Of a stretch of DNA of 64,000 nucleotides, positions 43,412 to 52,822 are shown in pieces. The position numbers were made by a program, and so were the translations under genes. Within the stretch, counting starts at the first letter, position 1; every line of letters begins with the position of its first letter. The DNA is from Saprospiraceae bacterium (GTDB lineage Bacteria > Bacteroidota > Bacteroidia > Chitinophagales > Saprospiraceae): NCBI GenBank assembly GCA_013214355.1, contig JABSSL010000024.1, positions 62,001 to 126,000 on the forward strand, read 5' to 3'. The notes beneath the pieces were generated by a model. It did no database searches and was not told where the DNA came from. It saw only the letters and a program-made list of their open reading frames with translations.

Positions 43412-44570
43412 TAATACATTTAGTAAGACACATACGATTGGAATTATCTTGAACGGGGTGACCGGTAGAATGGGAACCAATCAACACCTATTGCGCTCAA
43501 TGGTTGCCATTCGTGATCAAGGTGGTATTCCGATTGGGAATAATGAGGTGATTATGCCAGATCCCATCCTGGTAGGACGGAATGCAGGGAAGCTCAAGCG
43601 ACTTTGTGATATTTCCGGTTTTGACAAGATGACCACGGATCTAGAGGAAGCCCTGCAGGATGATCACAACCAGATCTACTTTGATGCACAGATCACTGGC
43701 CGTCGTTACCACGCAGTGAAAAGAGCCATTGAACTAGGCAAACACATCTATTGTGAAAAGCCAACTGCCGTCAACTCGCAAGAGGCACTTGAATTGTATA
43801 CATTAGCACAAGCAGCAGGTGTCAAACACGGGGTGGTACAAGATAAATTATGGCTGCCCGGGATCTTGAAATTGAAGCGATTGATGCAAAATGGCTTCTT
43901 TGGAGACATCTTAAGTGTAAGAGGAGAGTTCGGTTATTGGGTATACGAGGGACATTCTATTCCTGCCCAGCGTCCGTCTTGGAATTATCGCAAAGAAGAC
44001 GATGGAGGTATTATTGTGGACATGCTCTGCCATTGGCGATACGTTCTAGACAATGTATTTGGCAACGTTAAGGCAGTATCTTGTTTGGGAGCTACGCATA
44101 TTCCAAAACGAGTAGATGAAAACGGAAAAGAATATGATGCCACGGCAGATGACGCAGCCTATGCTACCTTCGAACTAGAAGGAGGAGTTATTGCCCACTT
44201 CAATTCATCCTGGACCGTACGGGTACGTAGAGATGACCTTCTGACGCTCCAGGTGGACGGTACACGAGGATCAGCAGTGGCAGGTCTACGGGAATGTTAC
44301 ATCCAGCACTATGGAAACACCCCGAAGCCAGTCTGGAACCCTGATGTACCACAACCCATCAACTTCTACGACGATTGGTCCAAAGTACCAGAACAGGAGC
44401 CTTACGACAATGCCTTCAAGGCACAATGGGAATTGTTCTTAAAGCACGTAGTTACCGATAGTCCTTTTGAAAATGATCTATTGGAAGGCGCGAAGGGCGT
44501 GCAGTTAGCAGAATTAGGACTGGAAAGCTGGGCACAAAGACGCTGGTTAGACGTTCCTGATTTAGTCTAG
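43404..44570 (+). CDS. Gfo/Idh/MocA-family oxidoreductase (cytoplasmic)
   Basis: A 388-residue NAD(P)-dependent dehydrogenase without export signal. The N-terminal GIILNGVTGRMGTNQHLLRSM is an unusual Rossmann opening for the family, and the EKP motif reads HIYCEKPTAVNSQEA. GGIIVDMLCHWRYVLDNVFG provides the catalytic-type Asp/His region. Translation is probably coupled to the TIM-barrel gene upstream (8-nt overlap); the two may carry out successive oxidation and isomerisation of the same sugar. Confidence 0.82.
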   Translation: MPDNTFSKTHTIGIILNGVTGRMGTNQHLLRSMVAIRDQGGIPIGNNEVIMPDPILVGRNAGKLKRLCDISGFDKMTTDLEEALQDDHNQIYFDAQITGRRYHAVKRAIELGKHIYCEKPTAVNSQEALELYTLAQAAGVKHGVVQDKLWLPGILKLKRLMQNGFFGDILSVRGEFGYWVYEGHSIPAQRPSWNYRKEDDGGIIVDMLCHWRYVLDNVFGNVKAVSCLGATHIPKRVDENGKEYDATADDAAYATFELEGGVIAHFNSSWTVRVRRDDLLTLQVDGTRGSAVAGLRECYIQHYGNTPKPVWNPDVPQPINFYDDWSKVPEQEPYDNAFKAQWELFLKHVVTDSPFENDLLEGAKGVQLAELGLESWAQRRWLDVPDLV

Positions 44571-44753
44571 GTGAGACATGTAGGGAGAAGTCAGAGGCAA
44601 GAGGACAGATGTAAGAGCTTGATATCTTGTATCTGACCTCTATCATCTGTCAGCGAAGCGGTCTATCCACTACTGTCTGTCAACGAAGTAATCTGACCTC
44701 TTCCTTCTAACATCTACTACTGACATCACTTAGTAAACGAAAACACCAACAAA
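44571..44753. other. Intergenic patch of degenerate direct repeats
   Basis: ATCTGACCTCT occurs at 44631-44641 and 44691-44701. CTGTCA(g/a)CGAAG occurs at 44647-44658 and 44677-44688. The part at 44595-44615 is roughly the inverse of these. No gene; origin unknown. Confidence 0.5.
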
Positions 44754-45527
44754 ATGAAACGAGTTGCACTGATTACCGGTGGAAGCCGGGGAATTGGTTT
44801 AGGTATTGCTCATGCATTGGCCGCCGAAGGATGGTCTATAGCGATTAATGGAATGCGGCCAGCTGAGCAGGTACAAGATACCCTAGAAGAATTGAGTAAA
44901 CATGGAACGGATGTCATCTACTGCCAAGGTAATGTCGGCGATACGCAAGATCATCAACGTATGCTCGATCAGATCATGGGCAAGTGGGGACAACTCAATG
45001 CCTTGATAAACAATGCAGGAGTAGCTCCCAAAGAACGTAAGGATCTTTTGGATATGAGCGAAGAAAGTTATGATCGTGTGATGGGAATCAATCTTCGGGG
45101 CCCTTTCTTTCTCAGTCTCGCTACAGCCAAGCTCATGTTACAAGCCAAACAAGCGGATGATAGCTTCCCAGCTTTCCTCGTCAATATTTCCTCTATCTCA
45201 GCAACTGTTGTTTCTCCCAATCGTGGACAATATTGCATGTCAAAAGCAGGCATCAGTATGGCCACTCAATTGCTCGCCGCACGATTGGGTAAAGAGGAAA
45301 TTCCTGTATACGAGGTACGACCAGGGATTATCAAGACCGATATGACCTCAACCGTCAAAGGTAAATACGACAGTCTGATCCTAGATGGAGATCTCTGCGT
45401 TCAACCCCGCTGGGGCCTACCGGAAGACGTAGGCAAAGCAGTAGCCTCACTTGTCAGAGGGGATTTCCCCTACTCCACCGGCCAAGTCATCATGGTCGAC
45501 GGAGCGCTGACCATGCCAAGGCTGTAG
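44754..45527 (+). CDS. SDR-family dehydrogenase (3-ketoacyl-ACP-reductase-like)
   Basis: A 257-residue short-chain dehydrogenase. The cofactor motif is ALITGGSRGIGLGIA, the structural NNAGV motif is present, and the catalytic set is Ser in VNISSISA, Tyr/Lys in GQYCMSKAG. It ends GQVIMVDGALTM. Although FabG-like, its place in the GH88 cluster suggests a sugar-acid reductase (such as KduD-type), which is inference. Confidence 0.85.
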   Translation: MKRVALITGGSRGIGLGIAHALAAEGWSIAINGMRPAEQVQDTLEELSKHGTDVIYCQGNVGDTQDHQRMLDQIMGKWGQLNALINNAGVAPKERKDLLDMSEESYDRVMGINLRGPFFLSLATAKLMLQAKQADDSFPAFLVNISSISATVVSPNRGQYCMSKAGISMATQLLAARLGKEEIPVYEVRPGIIKTDMTSTVKGKYDSLILDGDLCVQPRWGLPEDVGKAVASLVRGDFPYSTGQVIMVDGALTMPRL

Positions 45528-45544
45528 AAGACCTCTGTCTCGCC

Positions 45545-45572
45545 TTATCGTGGGTGAGAACACCAACGATAA
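45545..45572. repeat. Hairpin TTATCGTGGGTG/CACCAACGATAA
   Basis: 12-bp arms with one mismatch around an AGAA loop, 18 nt after the SDR stop. It shares the lower stem with the hairpin at 45644-45668. Confidence 0.6.
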
Positions 45573-45643
45573 AGGTGGAATTAAGGAGACTAACTCCAAG
45601 GGCTGGGCTAGCTTGAGCCACTAACTCAAGCCATCCTCCCTCC

Positions 45644-45668
45644 ATCGTTGGTGTTTTCCACCAACGAT
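45644..45668. repeat. Hairpin ATCGTTGGTG-TTTTC-CACCAACGAT
   Basis: Perfect 10-bp arms. A third, half copy with only the right arm (GAAAACACCAAACGATAAGG) follows at 45711-45730. Confidence 0.65.
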
Positions 45669-45762
45669 AAGGAGTGATGCAGAAGACAAGTCCAAGAGGT
45701 AATGAAATGGGAAAACACCAAACGATAAGGATTAAACCAACTATGACCTTCAACAATAAATC

Positions 45763-45975
45763 ATGAATAAAGAGACACTCTGGAAACTATGTTGCGCCGC
45801 AGTGATCTTGGTGGCGATACTCACCTTCACCCCTGTGATCACACCAGTTGGCCGTTATAAACCCCAGCTCATGGGAATGCCCTACACACTGTGGATGGGC
45901 ATCTTGCAAGCCATTGTGCTGGTAGGTATTACTTACCTAGGCACCCTTGTTCACCCCGGACGCAAAAACGACTAA
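45763..45975 (+). CDS. Small two-helix membrane protein (DUF3311-like)
   Basis: A 70-residue protein with two hydrophobic helices (CCAAVILVAILTF and TLWMGILQAIVLVGITYLG). Small proteins of this kind regularly precede SSS symporters and may be accessory subunits. It is 3 nt from the symporter start, so it is certainly co-translated with it. Confidence 0.75.
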   Translation: MNKETLWKLCCAAVILVAILTFTPVITPVGRYKPQLMGMPYTLWMGILQAIVLVGITYLGTLVHPGRKND

Positions 45976-45978
45976 GCC

Positions 45979-47379
45979 ATGTTACAATCTTTAATTATTG
46001 TAGGTATCATCTACATTGCCGCCTTGGTCTTCTTTACCATGAGCGCTAGAACAAAAGAAAAAAGTTCCAAAGGCTTTTTGATGGCGGGTGCCAACATTGG
46101 AGCAGTCTTGGGCTTCTTCACTTTTGCCGCCACACTATTTAGCACCTTTACCCTGCAAGGTATGCCGGATTTTTTCCGTAATCACGGTGTTGGTGCATGG
46201 ATATTCCTAGCCATTTCTGACGCAGTTATGGTCTTTGGTATCATATCCATTGGCTATGCTTTCCGCAAAAAGGCAGCAGGCCATGAGTACTATGGCATGG
46301 CAGGCTTTATGAGTTATTGCTATAAATGGCGAGTGGCAGGCCTGGTTACTTTCTTCGGGGCTTTTATCTTTCTAGTCCCCTACGTGGCTATCCAAATTCG
46401 AGGAGTAGCTATTTTCTTAAGTGGAGCTTTCCCTGATTCCATCCCCCTTTGGGCTGGGGCAGTTGGAATGGTGGTCGTGATGCTAATTTATAGCGAAATC
46501 GGAGGATTGAAAGCAATCATCTACAGTGATATGTTACAGGGTATTCTACTCCTTGCGGTAATCTGGATTATTGGCATCAACTGCCTTAACTACTTTGGAG
46601 GGATTGGGCCGATGTTCGAAGAGATACAACAGAAAAACGAAGCCTTATTGTCCGTACCAGGGCCCAATGGCTTGCTCGATTTTCAATTTCTATTTGGCTC
46701 CATGATTGCGATCTGCTTATTACCTTTTACCCAACCACAAGTGTCTACCCGATTGATCATCATGAAGGATACTAAATCCTTATATAAGCTTGCGGTAGGA
46801 TTAGGATTCTTTGCCATTTTAATCATCCTCCCAACCTTATTCATGGGAATGTATGGAGCGGCCAAATACCCAGATGCCACCACCGCCGAATTCCTCAATC
46901 GTACCTTCCTTGAGGATCAGGCTCCTTTGATTGCCGCCTTTGTCATGATCGGTTTGATTGCCGCTGCCATTTCTACTTCGGATTCGCAGTTATTTGCCTT
47001 GGGTGGAGAAATTCGTTCCTTGCTCTCCGGTGATGATAAGAAGATGTTAGGCTATGCCCGGATGGCGATTCTCTTCTTTGCCGTCATCACCTTGGCCTTT
47101 GCCCTGATGAGTAGCGACGAGTTAGTATTGCTTACGCGTATGAGTTTTGCAGGAACGGCTTTGATGGCTCCCATGATCTTCACGGGCATCTTTTACGATC
47201 GCTCAGGCTTCTTAAAGATCGTACCCCTAGCCACCCTGATTGCCTTGCTCATTTTAGTGCTATCCTTATTTGGCATAGTACCCAATACCCTGGCAGGAGT
47301 TCGCATGGACTTAATTTTATTAGGTTTATTAGCACTTATTGCAATTGTGGCTGTTGGAATAGATAAAAACCGAAATTAA
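45979..47379 (+). CDS. Sodium:solute symporter (SSS family)
   Basis: A 466-residue inner-membrane transporter with about 13 helices. SSS features are SKGFLMAGANIGAVLGFFTFAATLFSTFTLQG, YSEIGGLKAIIYSDMLQGILLL and FTQPQVSTRLI. ISTSDSQLFALGG corresponds to the sodium-site helix 8. It is probably the uptake system for the sugar acid handled by the cluster. It is distinct in sequence from the inositol-operon symporter at the left edge. Confidence 0.9.
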   Translation: MLQSLIIVGIIYIAALVFFTMSARTKEKSSKGFLMAGANIGAVLGFFTFAATLFSTFTLQGMPDFFRNHGVGAWIFLAISDAVMVFGIISIGYAFRKKAAGHEYYGMAGFMSYCYKWRVAGLVTFFGAFIFLVPYVAIQIRGVAIFLSGAFPDSIPLWAGAVGMVVVMLIYSEIGGLKAIIYSDMLQGILLLAVIWIIGINCLNYFGGIGPMFEEIQQKNEALLSVPGPNGLLDFQFLFGSMIAICLLPFTQPQVSTRLIIMKDTKSLYKLAVGLGFFAILIILPTLFMGMYGAAKYPDATTAEFLNRTFLEDQAPLIAAFVMIGLIAAAISTSDSQLFALGGEIRSLLSGDDKKMLGYARMAILFFAVITLAFALMSSDELVLLTRMSFAGTALMAPMIFTGIFYDRSGFLKIVPLATLIALLILVLSLFGIVPNTLAGVRMDLILLGLLALIAIVAVGIDKNRN

Positions 47380-47394
47380 ACTTATTTTAGAAAG

Positions 47395-48399
47395 ATGAAA
47401 CGAGTGCCTTACCTTGAGATGCATGAAGAATTGGTTCGTGTGCTACGCAAGATTGGGTTCCCCCAAGACAGAGCGGACCTTAGTGCTCGCTTATTTGCGG
47501 AGGCCAGTAGAGATGGCGTGTATTCTCATGGACTTAATCGCTTTCCTCGTTTCATTGAATATATCCAGAAGGGCTATGTAAAAATCGATCAAGAAGCCAT
47601 TCCCGTAAAGCAGATGGGAGCTTTAGAACAATGGGATGGTCAATTAGGTCCTGGCAACCTAAATGCTTGGACCTGCATGAATCGAGCCATTGAGTTGGCA
47701 CAAAAACATGGTATAGGTCTAGTTGCCTTAAGAAATACCAACCATTGGATGCGCGGTGGTGCCTTTGGCTGGCAAGCTGCAGAGGCGGGTATGATCGGTC
47801 TTTGCTGGACCAATACGATACCCAATATGCCCGCCTGGGGTGCCAAGAACCCGGTTTTCGGCAATAACCCCCTGATCATTGGCTTTCCTAAAGCTGATGG
47901 ACATATTGTATTGGATACTGCTATGACTCAGTTCTCTTTCGGTAAGATCGAAAGTTACCGAAGGCAAGGAAAACTCCTCCCCGTGGCGGGAGGGTTTGAC
48001 TCGGCTGGAGAAATAACGCGAGATCCGGCTGAAATTGAAAAGAGTGGTAGAGCACTCCCTTTTGGTTTTTGGAAAGGTTCAGGTCTTTCACTGATGCTGG
48101 ACTTGCTCGCCAGTAGCCTATCAGAAGGCCTAGCAACTACTCAAATAGGTGAGCAGTGCGAGGACGAATATGGCTTATCCCAGATCTTTATTGCTATAGA
48201 TGGCCAAAACCTTGGAGCAAAAGCCCATTACGAAGAGATGCTGGAAAATACGCTGGACGCTATCAGAAGTGCTGAACCTGCTACCCCTGGGGAAAAGGCC
48301 TATTATCCAGGGGAGCGCACCTTAGCGACTCGACTTGAAAACGAGCGCTTGGGTATACCTGTTGACGAGGCCTACTGGGCAGAGATAAAAGCAATGTAG
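47395..48399 (+). CDS. Ldh-family (malate/L-lactate/diketogulonate) dehydrogenase
   Basis: A 334-residue NAD(P)-dependent oxidoreductase of the LDH2/MDH2 family (YiaK-like). Recognisable parts are SRDGVYSHGLNRFPRFIEYI, LRNTNHWMRGGAFGWQAAE, GFPKADGHIVLDTAMTQFSFGKI and FWKGSGLSLMLDLL. The family reduces 2-keto acids, including 2,3-diketo-L-gulonate. In a cluster with GH88 and an SSS symporter it most likely acts on a keto-sugar acid. It is 15 nt after the symporter. Confidence 0.88.
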   Translation: MKRVPYLEMHEELVRVLRKIGFPQDRADLSARLFAEASRDGVYSHGLNRFPRFIEYIQKGYVKIDQEAIPVKQMGALEQWDGQLGPGNLNAWTCMNRAIELAQKHGIGLVALRNTNHWMRGGAFGWQAAEAGMIGLCWTNTIPNMPAWGAKNPVFGNNPLIIGFPKADGHIVLDTAMTQFSFGKIESYRRQGKLLPVAGGFDSAGEITRDPAEIEKSGRALPFGFWKGSGLSLMLDLLASSLSEGLATTQIGEQCEDEYGLSQIFIAIDGQNLGAKAHYEEMLENTLDAIRSAEPATPGEKAYYPGERTLATRLENERLGIPVDEAYWAEIKAM

Positions 48400-48401
48400 T
48401 T

Positions 48402-51113
48402 ATGACAAACAACTACCTAAGAATATTGACAATAGTTGGATTGACACTGCTTGGTATTTGGGGTGTCAAGAAGATTATTTTCCCCACTCATGCAATCGAT
48501 TTCAATAGTGATATTCGTCCCATTCTCAACCAGCATTGCCTACGATGCCATGGCGGGGTAAAAGCTTCTGGGGGCCTAAGCTTTCTATTTGAAGAGGAAG
48601 CCTTTCAAGCTGCAGAATCTGGCAAACTAGCCATTGTGCGCGGCAAAGCAGGTAAAAGTGAATTGATCAGACGGATCAAACATAGCGATCCGGAATTGCG
48701 CATGCCTCTAGATGCCGACCCCATGTCTCCAAAAGAGATTCAATTGTTGACCGACTGGATCAATCAGGGTGCACCCTGGGCAAAGCATTGGGCTTATATT
48801 CCACCAGTGAAGCCTGCAATAGCGGATCCATCCACTGCATCGGTATTTCCATTACAGAACGAAATTGACCATTACATACTCGATCGCCTACAGCAGGAGG
48901 ATATCCCTCCCTCACCCAGAGCCGACAAAACAACGCTGATTCGAAGGATCACGCTGGATTTAACCGGCCTTCCTCCAACCGATGCAGAAGTAGCGGCCTT
49001 CTTAGCGGATGAAAGCGATACAGCCTTAGATAAAGTCATAGATCGACTGTTGGGGTCTCCTCATTTTGGAGAACGTTGGGCAGCCATGTGGATGGACCTA
49101 GCTCGCTATGGAGATTCTCAAGGTTATCAAAAAGACCCCTATCGCTCCATTTGGCGGTACCGTGATTGGTTGATTGATGCCTTCAATGAAGACCTGCCCT
49201 TCGATAAATTCACCATCCAGCAATTGGCAGGTGACCTTTTGCCAGAGCCTTCCGAAAAGGAGCTACTAGCTACAGCTTTTCACCGTAATACTATGACCAA
49301 TGATGAAGGAGGAACCGATGACGAGGAATTTCGAGTAGCCGCTGTCATTGACCGTATCAATACTACCTGGGAAGTATGGCAGGGCACAACCATGTCCTGT
49401 GTACAATGCCATAGCCACCCCTATGATCCGTTCGTACATGAGGACTTCTATACGTCCATGGCTTTTTTCAACAACACGGAAGATGCTGATACCCGGAATG
49501 ATGCGCCAAACCTAATGAGTTTCTCCAAAACGGATAAGGAAAAACTGAAGCGGTGGACCAATAGCCTATCTCCTACTCCAATTGCCGAAAACATCAATGA
49601 TAGTAAGGATTTGAATCGATACCGACGAATGGTCTTGTTTCCCAACTGGAAACCAGGCTTTAGTGATAGTTGGGATAAACTATTTATCGATGATAAAAAT
49701 AGAGCGCGCAGCATAGCCCAGGGCGGATGGCTGCTGTTCAAGGACGTGGATATGGCAGCATTAAATGCTATTACCTTAAGCCACAACAAAACGAAAGAAG
49801 CCATAAAAGTTTCGGTGTTCGCTGGTGCGCTAGATGGTACGCTGCTTGGAGAATCCATCCTCAGTCGTGGGGAGAACAGCCAGATTAAATTGACCAGTGT
49901 AGAGAAGGCTAAACAAGATCTTTATATCCAGTTTCAAAGTGATACGAAGATTCCTCGAGGTTTCCGGGTAGAAGAATTGAGTTTTGGAACTACCGATTTA
50001 GCTAAAACCGAAATTGCAGATAGCCTGGCAGAGCTTGCCCAAATCCCGACTCCAATAATGAAGGATTTATCTGGAAAGGCAAGTCGAACCACACATGTAT
50101 TTGAAAGGGGTAACTGGCTGGTCCATGGAGCCGTAGTAGAAGCAGATGTTCCGGAAAGTTTATCTCCCTTAGCCAAAGATGAGCAAGTAGATCGACTGGA
50201 CTTGGCAGAATGGTTGGTTCATCGAGATAACCCACTCACTGCAAGAGTCATTGTCAATCGATTTTGGGCAGAGATGATGGGGAGAGGGATTGTTGAAACC
50301 ATTGAAGACTTCGGCTCTCAAGGCACACCGCCTACCCACCCGGAACTCCTAGATTGGTTAGCCATTGAATTCCAAGAAGATATGCAATGGAGCGTCAAGA
50401 AGCTTTTGAAATTCATTGCCAGCTCCAGCGCCTATCAGCAGAGCTCCGTCACCAGCGCGATCGCCTTAGAAAAAGATCCCAATAATCAGTGGTGGTCGAG
50501 GGCCTATCGCAAGCGCTTGACTGCCGAGCAAGTCCGAGATCAGGCGCTGGCCGTAAGTGGCTTATTGAGTACGAAGATGTATGGACCTAGCGTAATGCCT
50601 CCACAGCCAGATGGGGTATGGCAAGTTATCCGCAATGTGATGCGTTGGCGGGAGAGTCAAGGGGAGGATCGCTACCGCCGAGCCCTGTATACCTTTTGGC
50701 GAAAATCCAGCCCCTACCCTTCTTTCCTAACCTTTGATAGCCCGAGTAGGGAGATTTGCGTATCCAGGAGAATTCAAACCAATACGCCACTGCAGGCTCT
50801 TACCACCATGAATGATACCGTCTATGTGGAAGCAGCAAGAGCATTGGCCAAGATAGCCATGAACAAGGCCGAACAGAAAGAAGACACAGCACTAGCCATA
50901 GTCTACGAACGGGCTTTGTTGAAAACCCCGTCCGCTGAGACACTTAACCTTTTGCAACAGCATTTTGAAGAGAATCTGGATTATTATCAAGACAATCCAG
51001 AAGAAGCCAAAAAGATAGCACAAAGCGAAGAGAACAATCACACCCAATTAGCTGCCCTAACCGTGGTAAGTAATGTTATTCTCAATCTTGATGAATTTGT
51101 GGTAAGAGAATAG
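48402..51113 (+). CDS. PSCyt1/DUF1549/DUF1553 cytochrome-like protein
   Basis: A 903-residue protein of planctomycete type. A signal-anchor (residues 5-22) is followed by a cytochrome-c-like PSCyt1 domain with the haem motif HCLRCH (C-x2-CH, near residue 47). Then comes DUF1549 (DHYILDRLQQEDIPPSPRADK, RRITLDLTGLPPTDAEV, GERWAAMWMDLARYGDS) with a second CVQCH, a carbohydrate-like insert, and DUF1553 (HRDNPLTARVIVNRFWAEMMGRGIVET, RRALYTFWRKSSPYPSFLTFD). Function unproven; the pair with DUF1501 is typical. It starts 2 nt after the Ldh gene, so it belongs to the cluster. Confidence 0.9.
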   Translation: MTNNYLRILTIVGLTLLGIWGVKKIIFPTHAIDFNSDIRPILNQHCLRCHGGVKASGGLSFLFEEEAFQAAESGKLAIVRGKAGKSELIRRIKHSDPELRMPLDADPMSPKEIQLLTDWINQGAPWAKHWAYIPPVKPAIADPSTASVFPLQNEIDHYILDRLQQEDIPPSPRADKTTLIRRITLDLTGLPPTDAEVAAFLADESDTALDKVIDRLLGSPHFGERWAAMWMDLARYGDSQGYQKDPYRSIWRYRDWLIDAFNEDLPFDKFTIQQLAGDLLPEPSEKELLATAFHRNTMTNDEGGTDDEEFRVAAVIDRINTTWEVWQGTTMSCVQCHSHPYDPFVHEDFYTSMAFFNNTEDADTRNDAPNLMSFSKTDKEKLKRWTNSLSPTPIAENINDSKDLNRYRRMVLFPNWKPGFSDSWDKLFIDDKNRARSIAQGGWLLFKDVDMAALNAITLSHNKTKEAIKVSVFAGALDGTLLGESILSRGENSQIKLTSVEKAKQDLYIQFQSDTKIPRGFRVEELSFGTTDLAKTEIADSLAELAQIPTPIMKDLSGKASRTTHVFERGNWLVHGAVVEADVPESLSPLAKDEQVDRLDLAEWLVHRDNPLTARVIVNRFWAEMMGRGIVETIEDFGSQGTPPTHPELLDWLAIEFQEDMQWSVKKLLKFIASSSAYQQSSVTSAIALEKDPNNQWWSRAYRKRLTAEQVRDQALAVSGLLSTKMYGPSVMPPQPDGVWQVIRNVMRWRESQGEDRYRRALYTFWRKSSPYPSFLTFDSPSREICVSRRIQTNTPLQALTTMNDTVYVEAARALAKIAMNKAEQKEDTALAIVYERALLKTPSAETLNLLQQHFEENLDYYQDNPEEAKKIAQSEENNHTQLAALTVVSNVILNLDEFVVRE

Positions 51114-51212
51114 CCAAATTGACTTTTATCCAACCGTCTTTGGCAACTTCCTGGCGAGCAAAGCCAGCTCCCAAGGAAATTAGCCTGAATAAAGAGGCCT
51201 AAAATTGGATCT

Positions 51213-52703
51213 ATGAAATTGATCAATGAATTAATACAAGAATATGAGAAAGAGCTAACTCGTCGATCTTTCCTACAGGTAGGCGGTCTGAGCTTAGGCG
51301 CCATGGCCTTGTCCTTTCTCTCTTCTTGTGATCGCCCAGCTGGCATCGGGAGTAGTCACGATAGCCCTTTGATCGACTTAGCTAACCCCTTGCGTCCTAG
51401 AGATAGCCATTTTGCCCCAAAAGCAAAACGTGTGATCTTCCTACATATGGCGGGCGCCCCTTCTCAATTAGAGTTATTCGAATATAAACCTGCTCTGCAT
51501 AAATTAGATGGATTGGACTGTCCCCCCTCCTTACTCGAGGGTAAGCGTTTCGCCTTTATCACGGGTGTTCCTAAGATGCTAGGACCACAGTTTGAGTTTG
51601 GGAAGTTTGGGGAAACGCAAAGCTATGTATCTGATCGCTTACCGCATTTCAAAGAAGTGGTAGATGAGGTAACCTTCCTCCGAGCCATGCATACCGACGA
51701 ATTCAACCATGCACCGGCTCAGCTCTTCATGCATACCGGGCATGCCCGCCTCGGGCGCCCCAGCATGGGCTCCTGGGTGACCTATGGCCTAGGCTCTGAG
51801 AACCAGGATTTGCCGGGCTTCGTCGTCCTGGTATCTGGTCAATCGGCACCTAGCGCTGGCAAGAGCGTCTGGGGAAGTGGCTTTTTACCAACCGTTTTTC
51901 AAGGGGTACAATGCAGATCCAAAGGAGAACCTGTACTATACGTGAATAATCCTGACGGAATGCCTCGGAATATCCGCAAAGGTACCATTGAAGCCATTAA
52001 CGAACTGAATCGCAGACGTTACGAAGAAGTGCAGGACCCAGAGATTGTGACGCGGATTGCACAGTACGAAATGGCTTTTAAAATGCAGATGACCGTGCCA
52101 GAGGTGATGGATATCAACGATGAGCCGGACTACATTCATGAAATGTACGGCACCACTCCTGGTCAAGCCTCTTTTGCCAACAATTGCCTCCTGGCGCGCC
52201 GTTTAGCAGAGAAGGATGTACGTTTCATTCAACTTTTCCATCGAGGTTGGGATTCCCACGGCAGTAACCAATTTGAGGCCTTGGACATCGGATTCGTGAA
52301 GCGCTGTCAGGAGATCGACAAGCCCATGTCCGCTCTCTTGAAAGACCTAGAACAGCGCGGACTATTAGAAGAGACCCTAGTGGTTTGGGGGGGAGAATTT
52401 GGACGTACTCCAATGATGGAAAACCGTGGAGGTATATCCAATCCCTTTGCCGGACGCGATCACCACAAAGAGGCGTTCACCATGTGGATGGCTGGTGGTG
52501 GGGTGAAGAAAGGCTTTAGCTTTGGAGAAACCGACGAAATCGGTTATTATGGTACCCAAGACCGCGTTCATACCCACGATCTGCAGGCAACTATCTTGCA
52601 TCTAATGGGTATCAATCACGAGCAATTGACCTATCATTTCCAAGGCAGAGACTTTAGATTGACTGACGTACACGGTCATGTAGTCAAAGATATTATGGTT
52701 TAA
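51213..52703 (+). CDS. DUF1501 protein, exported
   Basis: A 496-residue member of DUF1501, a sulfatase/alkaline-phosphatase-like fold. A Tat-like and lipobox-like N-terminus (T-R-R-S-F-L, residues 16-21, then GALSLGAMALSFLSSC-like segment ending at a Cys) indicates export. Typical elements are FLHMAGAPSQLELFEYKPAL, HTDEFNHAPAQLFMHTG, VVWGGEFGRTPMMEN and the closing HLMGINHEQLTYHFQGRDFRLTDV. Such proteins are the usual partner of DUF1553 proteins. Substrate unknown. Confidence 0.9.
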   Translation: MKLINELIQEYEKELTRRSFLQVGGLSLGAMALSFLSSCDRPAGIGSSHDSPLIDLANPLRPRDSHFAPKAKRVIFLHMAGAPSQLELFEYKPALHKLDGLDCPPSLLEGKRFAFITGVPKMLGPQFEFGKFGETQSYVSDRLPHFKEVVDEVTFLRAMHTDEFNHAPAQLFMHTGHARLGRPSMGSWVTYGLGSENQDLPGFVVLVSGQSAPSAGKSVWGSGFLPTVFQGVQCRSKGEPVLYVNNPDGMPRNIRKGTIEAINELNRRRYEEVQDPEIVTRIAQYEMAFKMQMTVPEVMDINDEPDYIHEMYGTTPGQASFANNCLLARRLAEKDVRFIQLFHRGWDSHGSNQFEALDIGFVKRCQEIDKPMSALLKDLEQRGLLEETLVVWGGEFGRTPMMENRGGISNPFAGRDHHKEAFTMWMAGGGVKKGFSFGETDEIGYYGTQDRVHTHDLQATILHLMGINHEQLTYHFQGRDFRLTDVHGHVVKDIMV

Positions 52704-52822
52704 ATCGATCCTTTTATGTTTACTTATGGTGAGATGCCCACTGGAAGCTTCCTACAAGCCCAGTTGGTGTTCTTAGCCATCTGCGGGTATTAGAACCAGC
52801 AACACTTGATAAAACGAACAAA

